A stretch of 64,000 nucleotides of DNA, from the NCBI RefSeq assembly GCF_041435335.1, contig NZ_CP108430.1, positions 7,157,001 through 7,221,000 of the forward strand. Direction: 5' to 3'. Numbering within the stretch: position 1 is the stretch's first letter; every line of letters begins with the position of its first letter. A program made the translations under genes and the position numbers. The stretch is from Streptomyces sp. NBC_01283 (GTDB lineage Bacteria; Actinomycetota; Actinomycetes; Streptomycetales; Streptomycetaceae). The notes under the pieces were generated by a model, which saw only the letters and a list, made by a program, of their open reading frames with translations, had not been told where the DNA came from and searched no databases. This document shows, piece by piece, positions 26,001-33,381 of this stretch.

Positions 26001-26479
26001 CGGGCGCCAAGGCGGCCACCCAGACCCCGCCGATCCGCTCCGGGAAACGGGTCATCTTCACCACCCTGGACGACGGCACGGGCCTGGTCGACCTGGCCTT
26101 CTTCGACGACGCCCACGAACGGTGCGCGCACACCGTCTTCCACTCCTGGCTGCTCCTGGTCCGCGGAGTGGTGCAGCGGCGCGGGCCGCGCAGCCTCAGC
26201 GTGGTCGGCGCTGCGGCGTGGAACCTGGCGGAACTGGTGGAGCTGCGGCAGGAGGGCGGGCTCGAAGCGGTGGGGGCGCGTCTCGCCGAGCCGGGGCCGG
26301 AGTCGGGGCCGGAGTCGGGGCCGGAGGGGGAGTCCGACGGAACCCCGGCGGGCGCCGGCCGCCGCATCCGGATGTCCACGGGGTACGAGATGCACCCCTG
26401 GGCCGACCTCCAGCCGCCCGGCGAACGGGCGGCGACAGGACGGAAGTTGTGGCACCAGAGCCCCGGGAGCGCGGGATGA
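23012..26479 (+). CDS. dnaE2: Error-prone DNA polymerase III alpha-type, DnaE2
   Basis: 1155-residue C-family polymerase of the damage-tolerance DnaE2 (ImuC) type. An N-terminal PHP domain starts GFTHLHTVSGFS. The palm contains LPDIDIDVESARR (catalytic acidic residues), with later blocks MSQFDKEDVEDLGLLKLDVLG and FRPGPVAADMVRPFI. Helix-hairpin-helix and OB-fold segments (KRVIFTTLDDGTGLVDLAFF) end the protein. Compared with replicative DnaE1 it lacks the extended tau-binding C-terminus. GTG 23012 has AGGAGG 5 nt upstream, and an in-frame GTG at 23006 overlaps that site. A 12-nt repeat near 26290 encodes PESGPESGPE. The stop overlaps the ImuB-like gene (ATGA). Confidence 0.93.
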   Translation: MPGFTHLHTVSGFSPRYGASHPERLAERAAERGMDALALTDRDTLAGAVRFAKACAKAGVRPLFGAELAVGEPAPPQGARRRTPVRGGAFIDESTPRVTFLARDGATGWAALCRLITAAHRSGEGQPVLPWEENHGEGMTVLLGPASDVGRALAAGRPDRAARLIAPWRERYGDALRLESVWHGREGTGPGSLRLAARTVGFAAEQGVRPVLSNAVRYADPGMGPVADVLDAARRLVPVDPTKELDSGERWLKGADAMLGNAERIVEAAGFRRDTAHRLVEQTRTAAAECLVDPEDDIGIGSVRFPEPHLVGAGRRSAQRVLASRAAAGMVLRGYDMRRGHREYWERMHHELDIIAYHGFASYFLTVAQVVDDVRDLGIRVAARGSGAGSLVNHLIGIAHADPVEHGLLMERFLSTRRSVLPDIDIDVESARRLEVYRAIIGRFGTERVATVAMPETYRVRHAIRDVGAALSMDPAEIDRIAKAFPHIRARDARSAMEELPELRAVAGEAENHGRLWELVEALDALPRGVAMHPCGVLLSDASLLARTPVVPTSGESLPMSQFDKEDVEDLGLLKLDVLGVRMQSAMAHAVEEVERATGERVDVDAVPPGDPATYQLIKSTETLGCFQIESPGQRDLVGRLQPATFHDLVVDISLFRPGPVAADMVRPFIEARHGRAPIRYPHPDLARPLKETYGVVVFHEQIIEIVDIMTGCGRDEADRVRRGLSDPDSQGRIRFWFAQQAAAKGYDAETIGRTWEIIEAFGSYGFCKAHAVAFAVPTYQSAWLKAHHPAAFYAGLLTHDPGMYPKRLLLADARRRGVPILPLDVNRSAVAHRIELVSGSGSAPDRWGLRLALRDVHGISDAEAARIADAQPYASLLDFWERARPSKPVAQRLAQVGALDAFGANRRDLQLHLAELRRGSRGSSGAQLPLSGGRKTAPAGLPDLDDAERLSAELGVLGMDSSRHLMGDHAEFLRELGVLTARRLREAEHGATVLVAGAKAATQTPPIRSGKRVIFTTLDDGTGLVDLAFFDDAHERCAHTVFHSWLLLVRGVVQRRGPRSLSVVGAAAWNLAELVELRQEGGLEAVGARLAEPGPESGPESGPEGESDGTPAGAGRRIRMSTGYEMHPWADLQPPGERAATGRKLWHQSPGSAG

Positions 26480-27450
26480 GCACCCTCTGCGTACGGTTCC
26501 TCCTGCCGCCCATGTACGAGGCGGCCGTGCCCCGACTGCTCACGCTGCTCGGCGAGTTCAGCCCCGTGGTCGAGGCGCTGCCGCCCGACGCCGCACTCGT
26601 CGACGTGCGGGGAGCGATGCGCTACTTCGGGCGGGACGCCGTCGAGCTCGCCTCGGTGATCCGGGTGCGCGCGCTCGCCCTGTACGGCGTGGACTGCGTG
26701 ATCGGCGCCGGACCCGGGCCGATGCTGGCGCGGATGGCCGCACGGGAGGCCGCGCCCGGGGTGACCCGGGCCGTGGGCGGGGATCCCGGCGCCGTCGCGG
26801 AGTTCCTCGGGTCGAAGCCGGTCGCCGAACTGCCCGGGGTCGGCCGCGCCACCGCCCGCACCCTGTGCTCGTACGGGCTCGACTCCGTCGGCAAGGTGGC
26901 CGCCGCGCCGCTGTCCACGCTGCAGCGCCTCGTCGGTGCCCGCGCGGGTCGCGAACTGCGGGAGAAGGCGCACGGTGTCGACCGCGCACGCGTCGTGCCG
27001 AACGCCGCCGCACGCTCCCTCGCATCTGAACGCCCCTTCTCCCGCGACGAGTTGGACTCCACTCGGCACCGCAGGGCGCTGCTCTCGCTCACCGAGGAAC
27101 TCGGCGCGCGGATGCGCGTCGAGGGCCAGGTGTGCCGCTCCCTGACCCTCACCGTGCGGTACGCGGACCGCTCCACGACGACCCGCACCCGTACGCTCCC
27201 CGAGCCGACCGCGCACTCCTCCGCGCTGACCGCCACCGCGTACCGCATGTACGAGGCGCTCGGCCTCCAGCGGGCCAGGGTGCGCGGCATCTCTCTGCGC
27301 GCCGAAGGGCTCGGGGACGCCGAACAGGCCTCCCACCAGCTGATGTTCGACCCGGTGGACGACAGGGCCCGCCGGATCGAGGAGGTCGCCGACCGGGCGC
27401 GGGCCAAGTTCGGGCCCGGCGCGATCGTGCCGGGGACGCTGGCTGCGTAG
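26476..27450 (+). CDS. ImuB-like Y-family polymerase paralogue, likely catalytically dead
   Basis: 324-residue Y-family protein coupled to dnaE2 by a 4-nt overlap. The little-finger and thumb regions are recognisable: a helix-hairpin-helix AELPGVGRATARTLCSYGLDSVGKVA and the SLASERPFSRDELDS stretch. The polymerase active site is degenerate. The usual V-D-M-D-x-F-F/Y start is LCVRFLLPP, and the S-x-D-E motif is PPDAALVDVRG, so the metal-binding acidic residues are missing. A QLMF sequence near the C-terminus could be a beta-clamp binding motif. This matches ImuB, the non-catalytic adapter that recruits DnaE2 (ImuC) to the clamp in mycobacteria and others. No imuA' homologue lies next to it. Confidence 0.8.
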   Translation: MSTLCVRFLLPPMYEAAVPRLLTLLGEFSPVVEALPPDAALVDVRGAMRYFGRDAVELASVIRVRALALYGVDCVIGAGPGPMLARMAAREAAPGVTRAVGGDPGAVAEFLGSKPVAELPGVGRATARTLCSYGLDSVGKVAAAPLSTLQRLVGARAGRELREKAHGVDRARVVPNAAARSLASERPFSRDELDSTRHRRALLSLTEELGARMRVEGQVCRSLTLTVRYADRSTTTRTRTLPEPTAHSSALTATAYRMYEALGLQRARVRGISLRAEGLGDAEQASHQLMFDPVDDRARRIEEVADRARAKFGPGAIVPGTLAA

Positions 27451-27597
27451 TACCGCGCCCCGGGGTCACAGGTCCCGGCGGGCACGGTGTCGCGGTCCGG
27501 GGGTGCCCGGCACCGGGCCGTCGGCCACACCCGCGACGGCTCCAACGGCCCATGGGCGTACGCCCACAGGCCAATACCCCCGGGAGGGAGGGCCGCA

Positions 27598-27609
27598 TAC
27601 GATCGGCGC
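27598..27609 (+). promoter_or_regulatory. Candidate -10 for leaderless kinase gene
   Basis: TACGAT (27598-27603) ends 6 nt before ATG 27610. The only purine-rich site (GGGAGGGAGGG, 27582-27592) is too far away to act as a ribosome binding site. Confidence 0.4.
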
Positions 27610-28983
27610 ATGGACATAAAGCCAGGTCAGCCGCTGCCCGAGCAGGGCCGGAGTGGGGACGGGCGCGCGGTGGTCGGGAGCGCGGGCGGGAGTCGTGGCC
27701 GGAGCGGGAGCCGCGGCAGGCTCGCCGCCGGGCGTGTGCGGCCGGCCGTGCGCGCGGGCCTGGCCTGGAGCGGGGCCGTCGTCTTCCCGGCCGTCACGTA
27801 CGTCACGTTCTCCGACGGGCGGCAGGGCTTCGACCTCCTGATGGTCCTCGCGTCGATCGCGCTCGCGGCCGTGGTCGCCTCGCTGCTGCGGCGCAGACCG
27901 CTGCCCGCCCTGACCTTCCTGCTCCTGGGCGGGGTCACGGCCACGATGGAGATGCGGACGACGGAGGTCGGCTATCTGCAGGTCCTGGCCGGGGTCTGCG
28001 TCGTCGGCTATCTCGCGGCGACCCGCCCGCGCCGCACGTCGGTCATCGCCGCCCTCATGGCGTTCACGGCGCAGATGGGCTCCCTCTTCGGCTTCCCGCC
28101 CGACCAGGGCTGCCCTCCAGGCCCGTACGCGCCGCATGGCTGCGCACCCTCCGCATGGGTCAACAGCAGTGACCAGAGCGCCCTGCTCTTCACCGTCCTC
28201 CTCATCGCCGCCTGGACGGCGGGCAATTCGGTCCGCGAGCGCCGCGCGCACGCCGAAGCCCTGCGCTCCCAGGCCACGGCCCGCGCCATCACCGCCGAAC
28301 GGCTGCGTATCGCACGGGAGTTGCACGACATGATCGCGCACAGCATCGGCGTCATAGCCATCCAGGCGGGCGTGGGCAGCCGGGTCATCGACACCCAGCC
28401 CGCCGAGGCCCGCAACGCGCTCAGCACCATCGAGGCCACCAGCAGGGAGACCCTCGCGGGGCTCCGCCGGACGCTGGTGGCGCTGCGCAGGCCGGAGTCG
28501 GAGCCGGGGGCGGCCGATGACGGTCCGGTTCCCGCCCGCGCCGCGTCCGCGCCGACCCGTGAACCCGCCCCGGGGCTCGCCGATGTGGACCGGCTCGCCG
28601 TGTCGGCATGCGACGCCGGGGTCCGCGCGGAGATCCGCCGGGTGGGGGACGGCGGGCAGCAGTTGCCGCCCGACATCGACCTGGCCGCGTTCCGCATCCT
28701 GCAGGAGGCCCTCACCAATGTCGTACGGCACGCGGGGACGGACACCTGCCGGGTGACCGTAGGGCGGCGGGACGGCGAGCTGTCCCTGGAGGTCGAGGAC
28801 GACGGCCGGGGCGGGCTGCCCGCGGGCACGGGCTTCGGGCTGGTCGGCATGCGGGAGCGAGTGGCCCTGCTGCACGGCCGGTTCACCGCGGGGCCGCGCC
28901 CCGAGGGCGGCTTCCGGGTGTCGGCGGTGCTGCCGCTGCCCGCGCTGGAGACCTCCGTGGCAGCAGGGGAGGAGACCCGATGA
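27610..28983 (+). CDS. Sensor histidine kinase, NarL-partner (HisKA_3) type
   Basis: 457-residue membrane kinase. A Gly/Arg-rich N-terminus (about 45 residues) precedes roughly five TM segments between residues 50 and 205, with no large extracellular domain, so the signal may be sensed within the membrane. The dimerisation box RIARELHDMIAHSIGVIAIQAG has the phospho-acceptor His239. The ATPase domain has the N-box LQEALTNVVRHAG and the G-box DDGRGG with GFGLVGMRERV. ATG 27610 is chosen because the frame upstream is not coding-like and TACGAT lies 6 nt upstream. The stop overlaps the response regulator start (ATGA), so the two form a two-component pair. The signal is unknown. Confidence 0.88.
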   Translation: MDIKPGQPLPEQGRSGDGRAVVGSAGGSRGRSGSRGRLAAGRVRPAVRAGLAWSGAVVFPAVTYVTFSDGRQGFDLLMVLASIALAAVVASLLRRRPLPALTFLLLGGVTATMEMRTTEVGYLQVLAGVCVVGYLAATRPRRTSVIAALMAFTAQMGSLFGFPPDQGCPPGPYAPHGCAPSAWVNSSDQSALLFTVLLIAAWTAGNSVRERRAHAEALRSQATARAITAERLRIARELHDMIAHSIGVIAIQAGVGSRVIDTQPAEARNALSTIEATSRETLAGLRRTLVALRRPESEPGAADDGPVPARAASAPTREPAPGLADVDRLAVSACDAGVRAEIRRVGDGGQQLPPDIDLAAFRILQEALTNVVRHAGTDTCRVTVGRRDGELSLEVEDDGRGGLPAGTGFGLVGMRERVALLHGRFTAGPRPEGGFRVSAVLPLPALETSVAAGEETR

Positions 28984-29684
28984 CCAGCGCCTCGGACAGC
29001 TCCAGCAGCTCCGGCGCCTCCGTCCGCGTGGTCCTCGCCGATGACCAGCCTCTCGTCCGCGCGGGCCTGCGCGTCCTGATGGCCGACACCCCTGACATCG
29101 AGGTCGTGGGGGAGGCGGGGACGGGCGCCGACGCTGTCCGACTGGCCCTCGACGTGCGCCCCGACGTCGTCGTGATGGACATCCGCATGCCCGGCATGGA
29201 CGGCATCGAGGCCACCCGGCGGATCACGGCCGAGACCGACGCGACGCGCGTTCTCGTCCTCACGACCTTCGATGACGACGACTACGTATACGGCGCGCTG
29301 CGCGCGGGCGCCAGCGGATTCCTCGTCAAGGACATGGCCCTGGAGGACATCCTCGCGGCGATCCACGTGGTGGCCACCGGTGACGGGCTGATCGCGCCGA
29401 GCGTCACCCGGCGCCTGATCGAGCAGTTCGCGGCGCGGCCGGAACCCGAGCCCGCGCCGCCGGTGCGCTGGACGGTCGACGGCATCACCGACCGCGAGTG
29501 CGAGGTGCTCACGCTGGTCGGCCGCGGGCTTTCCAACGCCGAGATCGCGGCCGAACTCGTCATCGCCGTGGCCACGGTCAAGGCACATGTGGCGCGGCTC
29601 TTCACCAAGCTGGATTCCCGTGACCGGGTCCAACTGGTCATCATCGCGTACGAGTTGGGGCTGGTCGCACCGCCGAGGAGGTGA
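28980..29684 (+). CDS. NarL/FixJ family response regulator
   Basis: 234-residue DNA-binding regulator, partner of the upstream kinase. The receiver domain has the acidic pair D21/D22, phospho-acceptor Asp67 in DVVVMDIRMPG and Lys117 in FLVKDM. A 25-residue acidic/Pro linker leads to a LuxR-type helix-turn-helix with LTDRE-like ITDRECEVLTLVGRGLSNAEIA and VKAHVARLFTKLDSRDR. The start codon overlaps the kinase stop by 4 nt. Its regulon cannot be inferred, although the secreted lipase gene follows 197 bp downstream on the same strand. Confidence 0.9.
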   Translation: MTSASDSSSSSGASVRVVLADDQPLVRAGLRVLMADTPDIEVVGEAGTGADAVRLALDVRPDVVVMDIRMPGMDGIEATRRITAETDATRVLVLTTFDDDDYVYGALRAGASGFLVKDMALEDILAAIHVVATGDGLIAPSVTRRLIEQFAARPEPEPAPPVRWTVDGITDRECEVLTLVGRGLSNAEIAAELVIAVATVKAHVARLFTKLDSRDRVQLVIIAYELGLVAPPRR

Positions 29685-29737
29685 CCCGGCGGGGCGACGA
29701 CCAGGTGGGACCGGGCGCGGTGGGCCGCGCGATCGTG

Positions 29738-29751
29738 CCAGTGGTCACTGG
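29738..29751. promoter_or_regulatory. Inverted repeat upstream of the lipase promoter
   Basis: CCAGTG and CACTGG arms around a 2-bp centre, 21 bp before the -35. A possible activator or response-regulator site. Confidence 0.3.
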
Positions 29752-29771
29752 AAGTTTTACCGACGCGTAAC

Positions 29772-29800
29772 TTCACACTTTCACTACCGGCTCGTAATTT
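29772..29800 (+). promoter_or_regulatory. Sigma-70 type promoter of the lipase gene
   Basis: TTCACA (29772-29777), a 17-nt spacer and TAATTT (29795-29800). The match to TTGACN-N17-TANNNT is good, and the patch is markedly A/T-rich for this genome. Confidence 0.6.
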
Positions 29801-29820
29801 GTCGTGTGCACGGCATCCTC

Positions 29821-29834
29821 GTGATCCGGATCAC
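29821..29834. promoter_or_regulatory. CRP/FNR-like palindrome GTGA-N6-TCAC
   Basis: GTGATCCGGATCAC is a perfect 14-bp dyad matching the GTGA-N6-TCAC core of CRP-family sites. It lies about 15-30 nt downstream of the predicted transcription start, a position more typical of repression. Confidence 0.5.
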
Positions 29835-29880
29835 AGGGCTCACCCATCGCAACTCCCTTGAGCCGCAAGGAGATCACACG

Positions 29881-30747
29881 ATGCTGCCCTGGAGACGAGC
29901 GCTCAGAGCGCTTGCCGCCGCCCTCCTCATGACGGGCGTGCTCACCCTCACCCCTGCCGCCACGGCGTCCGCGGCCCCCGCCGCCGCAGCCGCCACGTCG
30001 AGCGGCTGGAACGACTACGGCTGCAAGCCGTCCGCCGCCCACCCCCGCCCCGTGGTGCTCGTCCACGGCACCTTCGGCAACTCCATCGACAACTGGCTCG
30101 TCCTTGCGCCGTACCTGGTGAGGCGCGGCTACTGCGTCTACTCCCTCGACTACGGCCAGCTGCCCGGAGTGCCCCTCTTCAACGGGCTCGGCCCGATCGA
30201 CAAGTCGGCCGAGCAGCTCGACGGCTTCGTCGACAAGGTGCTCGCCTCGACCGGTGCCGCGAAGGCGGACCTCGTGGGCCACTCGCAGGGCGGCATGATG
30301 CCCCGCTACTACCTGAAGTTCCTCGGCGGTGCGGCGAAGGTGAACGCCCTGGTCGGCCTCGCCCCGGACAACCACGGCACCACGCTGCTCGGCTTGACCA
30401 GGCTGCTGCCCTACTTCCCCGGCATCGAGGACCTGCTCACCACCAACACCCCGGGCCTCGCCGACCAGATGGCGGGATCGCCGTTCCTGACCAAGCTCAA
30501 CGCGGGCGGCGACACCGTCCCCGGCGTGCGCTACACCGTCATCGCCACCAAGTACGACGAGGTGGTCACCCCGTACCGCACGCAATTCCTGACCGGCCCC
30601 GGCGTGCGCAACGTGACCCTCCAGGACCTGTGCTCCGTCGACCTCTCCGAACACGTGGCGATCGGGATCCTCGACCGCGTCGCGCACCATGAGGTCGCCA
30701 ACGCGCTGGACCCGGCGCACGCGACCCCGAGCACGTGCCTGTCCTGA
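29881..30747 (+). CDS. Secreted triacylglycerol lipase/esterase (alpha/beta-hydrolase)
   Basis: 288-residue exported lipase. The Sec signal peptide has an Arg-rich start and an Ala-rich cleavage region near residue 32. The mature enzyme shows the oxyanion segment VVLVHGTFG, the nucleophile elbow VGHSQGG with Ser135, probable Asp226 in TKYDEVVTP and His258 in DLSEHVAI. Four Cys residues (48, 85, 251, 286) probably form disulphides. The closest family appears to be Streptomyces class-2 lipases (EstA/lipase I.7-like). AAGGAG lies 8 nt before ATG 29881. A separate promoter and a CRP-like site suggest independent, carbon-linked regulation. Confidence 0.88.
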   Translation: MLPWRRALRALAAALLMTGVLTLTPAATASAAPAAAAATSSGWNDYGCKPSAAHPRPVVLVHGTFGNSIDNWLVLAPYLVRRGYCVYSLDYGQLPGVPLFNGLGPIDKSAEQLDGFVDKVLASTGAAKADLVGHSQGGMMPRYYLKFLGGAAKVNALVGLAPDNHGTTLLGLTRLLPYFPGIEDLLTTNTPGLADQMAGSPFLTKLNAGGDTVPGVRYTVIATKYDEVVTPYRTQFLTGPGVRNVTLQDLCSVDLSEHVAIGILDRVAHHEVANALDPAHATPSTCLS

Positions 30748-30762
30748 CCGAGCGCGAACAGC

Positions 30763-30804
30763 GGGCCGCCGCCTCCCCGAAAGTGCGAGGGGAGACGGCG
30801 GCCC
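30763..30804. terminator. Bidirectional terminator between lipase and LPMO
   Basis: A 16-bp stem with one C-A mismatch (30763-30778 with 30789-30804) and a 10-nt loop between the two convergent genes. Confidence 0.8.
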
Positions 30805-30820
30805 GGTGATTGCTCCGTAC

Positions 30821-31813
30821 TCAGCGGCCGTGGCGCGCCGAGCGGCGGCGGGCCGTGCCGAACATGGCCGCGGCACCGATGGCGAGGGCGGCGGCGCCGC
30901 CGATCGCGATGTACGGGGTGGTGCTGTCGCCGCCGGTCTCGGCGAGGTTCTCGTTCGTGGCCGCGACGGGCTTCTCGGCGCCGCCGTTCACCTCGGGCTC
31001 GTTGGCGGCGGTGTCGTCACCGGCGGCCGGGGCCGGTGCGGACGCCTCGGCGCCCGTCTTGGCGTCGCTGTCGCCGTGGCCGTGGTGCTCGACGGTCGAC
31101 TTGTCGGCGCCCGCGGCGATGTCCTTCTCGGAGGGCGCGGACGCGGTCGGGGCCGGAGCCGCGGCGCCGCCGCCGCTGTCCTTGCCGAAGACGACGTCGG
31201 AGCAGGTGTAGAACGCCTCGGGGGAGTCCGAGCGCTGCCAGACCGAGTAGATCAGGTGACGGCCGGTCTTGGCCGGGACCTTGCCGTCGAAGACGTAGTC
31301 GCCGTTCTCCATCTTCGGGTCGGCGACGTCGACGAACGGCTTCTCCTCCAGGTCCGACCACTTCAGGGGCTTGGACGGGTCGTACGAGTCCTTGGTGATG
31401 TACAGCTCGAAGGAACCCTTGTGCGGGGCGGTGCCCTTGTAGTGGAAGGTGTGGTTGCCGCCGGACATCTTGCTGGACGGCCAGTCGGCGCGCGGCAGGT
31501 CGAGGCCCTTGTACTTGTCGTTGCCCGCGCTGCACAGCTTGCCGTCGGGGATGATCTCCTTCGACTTGCCCGCGGCGTTGGCGATGTTCACGCCGTTCCA
31601 GTCGTAGAAGGCCTGCGCGCCACTGGCCGCGACGGCCGCCTTGCAGGCAGCCGACTTCGGCGCCTCAGGACCCTCCTGGAAGCACGCGGAGACACGGCTC
31701 ACCGGGTCCGTCATCGAACCGTGCGCGGCGGCGGGGGCGGCCGAAAGGGCGGTCAGGGCGAGCGGGGCGATGCCGGCGGCGGCGATCGCGGCGACCTTGC
31801 GACGTGCGGTCAT
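30821..31813 (-). CDS. Cell-wall-anchored lytic polysaccharide monooxygenase (AA10)
   Basis: 330-residue copper enzyme of the AA10 (former CBP33) family, which oxidatively cleaves chitin or cellulose chains. Signal cleavage after APAAA exposes His31 (HGSMTDP) as the mature N-terminus. His31 and His131 (in GTAPHKGSF) make the histidine brace. Cys pairs and YSVWQRSDSPEAFYTCSDVVF end the catalytic domain near residue 210. A disordered Ala/Pro/His linker leads to LAETG (290-294), a hydrophobic helix and a basic tail, which is a sortase signal of the LAxTG class E type common in Streptomyces. A wall-anchored LPMO of this layout (LpmP) has been described in S. coelicolor, from memory. The 5' leader holds a long inverted repeat. 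Confidence 0.9.
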   Translation of the reverse strand: MTARRKVAAIAAAGIAPLALTALSAAPAAAHGSMTDPVSRVSACFQEGPEAPKSAACKAAVAASGAQAFYDWNGVNIANAAGKSKEIIPDGKLCSAGNDKYKGLDLPRADWPSSKMSGGNHTFHYKGTAPHKGSFELYITKDSYDPSKPLKWSDLEEKPFVDVADPKMENGDYVFDGKVPAKTGRHLIYSVWQRSDSPEAFYTCSDVVFGKDSGGGAAAPAPTASAPSEKDIAAGADKSTVEHHGHGDSDAKTGAEASAPAPAAGDDTAANEPEVNGGAEKPVAATNENLAETGGDSTTPYIAIGGAAALAIGAAAMFGTARRRSARHGR

Positions 31814-31859
31814 GAGTGGTTCTCCTCAGCGGCGGTTCTGGGGGTGGGGGACACGAGAC

Positions 31860-31916
31860 GGTTGCGAACGGCCGGTGCCGCCCCCCGAATGCGTGCGGCG
31901 CCGACCGTTCGTAACC
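31860..31916. repeat. 22-bp imperfect inverted repeat in the LPMO leader
   Basis: Arms 31860-31881 and 31895-31916 are complementary at 19 of 22 positions around a 13-nt spacer, ending 47 nt before the LPMO start codon. On the LPMO mRNA sense one of the three mismatches becomes a G-U pair. It could be a leader hairpin or a two-half-site operator. The surrounding 704-bp gap to the next gene holds no other coding sequence that I can support. Confidence 0.6.
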
Positions 31917-32171
31917 GGCCCGGCGACGAGAAAGCTAGCCGCTGAAAACCCCGAATTCGCCTGCTGGGAGGGGGTGATGGCGATCTTTATGGCCCGCTTA
32001 AGGGAGGGCTAACCGGGGGCTCAGGCTGGAGCCTTGTGAGTCCCGGTTTGGTCCGTAAGCGCGCTACGGGCCGGTCCGGAGGGGCCGCCGGGAAGCCGGA
32101 GGCGCTGTGGGGCCCGTCAGTTCGACCCCGTGCGACTCAACAGGCCGGTAGGTGACCGGAGTTGGACACAG

Positions 32172-32191
32172 TAGAGTGATGTGAGTCACAT
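32172..32191. promoter_or_regulatory. Palindrome overlapping a TAGAGT hexamer
   Basis: ATGTGAGTCACAT (32179-32191) is a perfect odd-centre dyad. It overlaps AGTGA-N6-TCACA (32175-32190), reminiscent of older BldD half-site descriptions, and follows TAGAGT (32172-32177), a possible -10. Operator function for the downstream sigma-like cassette is inference. Confidence 0.35.
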
Positions 32192-32316
32192 TGGGTGCCG
32201 GTTCTGAACGCGATGCGTCGGCGCGAGGGGCGCGGGAGGGGGCGTGAGCCGCATGCCCGGGTGGCATGTGGCGGGAGGGTTTGCGCTGGCCAGAGCGCTG
32301 CACGCAGAGTGACGGC

Positions 32317-32376
32317 CAGTTACCTATCGTTCACTCTCGAACACGAATTCTTCCCCACAGTTACTCCCAAGTCACT
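32317..32376 (+). repeat. Two direct repeats CAGTTAC-N7-TCACT
   Basis: Copies at 32317-32335 and 32358-32376 are offset by 41 bp (about four helical turns) in an A/T-rich patch 140-200 bp before the sigma-like cassette. The conserved bases are fixed while the 7-bp spacers differ, which is the pattern expected of a protein-binding site. Confidence 0.5.
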
Positions 32377-32517
32377 TTGCGTCCAGAATTGGCCGCCGCG
32401 GGCATACGCGTTTACCCCCGCCGATCCGAAATCCTGCGGTTGAGGACATCGACGTTCTCCGGTGGTCCGCACCTGGTGCAGGGCGGCCTGCCGTCAGCAG
32501 GACAAAGGACAGGAACA

Positions 32518-32715
32518 GTGACCTTCACCCTCGACGAACTTCTCGCCGCGACGGTCGTCGTCACCGCGCTGCGGGTCTTCGCCCCTGACGCACGCCATCT
32601 GACGCGCCGCCTGCTGCGCGCCGGAGTGCGCGTGGGCGCCGCCGAACTGCTCAAGGGGAAACGTCCCTCCGACACCGTCGAGCTGCCTGCGCCGAGCGAC
32701 GAGGGAGCCCGGTGA
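32518..32715 (+). CDS. Small hypothetical protein (first gene of sigma-like cassette)
   Basis: 65-residue protein, not recognised. It starts with GTG 32518 (MTFTLDELLAATVVVTALRV), and AGGA precedes it. The first third is hydrophobic or amphipathic and could be a single membrane-associated helix. The rest is basic and then acidic (KGKRPSDTVELPAPSDEG). Its stop overlaps the start of the sigma-like gene, so the two are co-translated. It may modulate that protein. Confidence 0.55.
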   Translation: MTFTLDELLAATVVVTALRVFAPDARHLTRRLLRAGVRVGAAELLKGKRPSDTVELPAPSDEGAR

Positions 32716-33377
32716 TGAGCGACCCCACCACGTCGGTGCCCTCCGAGGACGCCGAACAGCCCAAGGACGCCGGCTTCGCCACGATCGGCATGTCCTGCGC
32801 GCCGTCGTCCGACCTGCACGCCCTCACCGGCATGTCCTACGAGATGCCCCCCGACCTGGAACGCTGCTACGTCCGCTACGCCAAACCCCAGCTCCGCTAC
32901 GCACACTCGATGCTCGGCGACAAAGAAGCCGCCAAGGCCGTCGTGCGCCGCTGCTACCGGCACCTCGCCCTGAACTGGCGCAACGTGCAGAAGGAGGAGA
33001 GCCCCGAGGCGTACGCCTGGAAGCTCCTCAAGCAGCGCGTGGAGATCCACCTGCGGCTGGCCGGGCAGCCCGCCCAGTCCCAGATGGTGCAGAGCGCCGC
33101 TTTCCAGCACACCGCCCGCGCCGCCCTGGAGGCCGCGCGTCGCCAGTTCACCGCGATGGAATCCGCCCTCGGCCTGTACACCGCGATAGCGGGCCTTCCC
33201 GAGCGTCAGTACGACGTCATCGTGCTCCACTACGTCCTGGGCTACCCCTCCCGGGACATCGCCCACATCATGGGCATCAAAGCTGACACCGTTCGTTCTC
33301 ACCGGCGCCTGGCGCGCCAGCGCATGGCCATCAAACTCGGTCTGTCGATCGATCCAGCCGCCGACGAGAAGGAGTAA
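32715..33377 (+). CDS. Divergent sigma-70-like protein (ECF-type region 4)
   Basis: 220-residue protein with a clear sigma region 4: AGLPERQYDVIVLHYVLGYPSRDIAHIMG, then KADTVRSHRRLARQRM as recognition helix. The region 2 position (about residues 45-110) aligns in length but is degenerate. The usual acidic DAEDVVQEAF box is KEAAKAVVRRCYRHLAL, so core-binding residues are altered. It may be an atypical ECF factor or a region-4 DNA-binding regulator. ATG 32715 has GGGAG 7 nt upstream and overlaps the previous stop (TGATG). An in-frame GTG at 32712 is an alternative. A third gene follows 4 bp after the stop. No anti-sigma factor is evident. Confidence 0.7.
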   Translation: MSDPTTSVPSEDAEQPKDAGFATIGMSCAPSSDLHALTGMSYEMPPDLERCYVRYAKPQLRYAHSMLGDKEAAKAVVRRCYRHLALNWRNVQKEESPEAYAWKLLKQRVEIHLRLAGQPAQSQMVQSAAFQHTARAALEAARRQFTAMESALGLYTAIAGLPERQYDVIVLHYVLGYPSRDIAHIMGIKADTVRSHRRLARQRMAIKLGLSIDPAADEKE

Positions 33378-33381
33378 CCCC

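Noticed and set aside
27573..27592. TACCCCCGGGAGG-like stretch before the histidine kinase, reminiscent of a CsoR copper operator
   Set aside because: Only half of the palindrome is present, and no copper genes are near.
32195..32443. 82-residue frame upstream of the sigma-like cassette
   Set aside because: It covers operator-like repeats and A/T-rich promoter DNA, with no ribosome binding site and atypical codon use.
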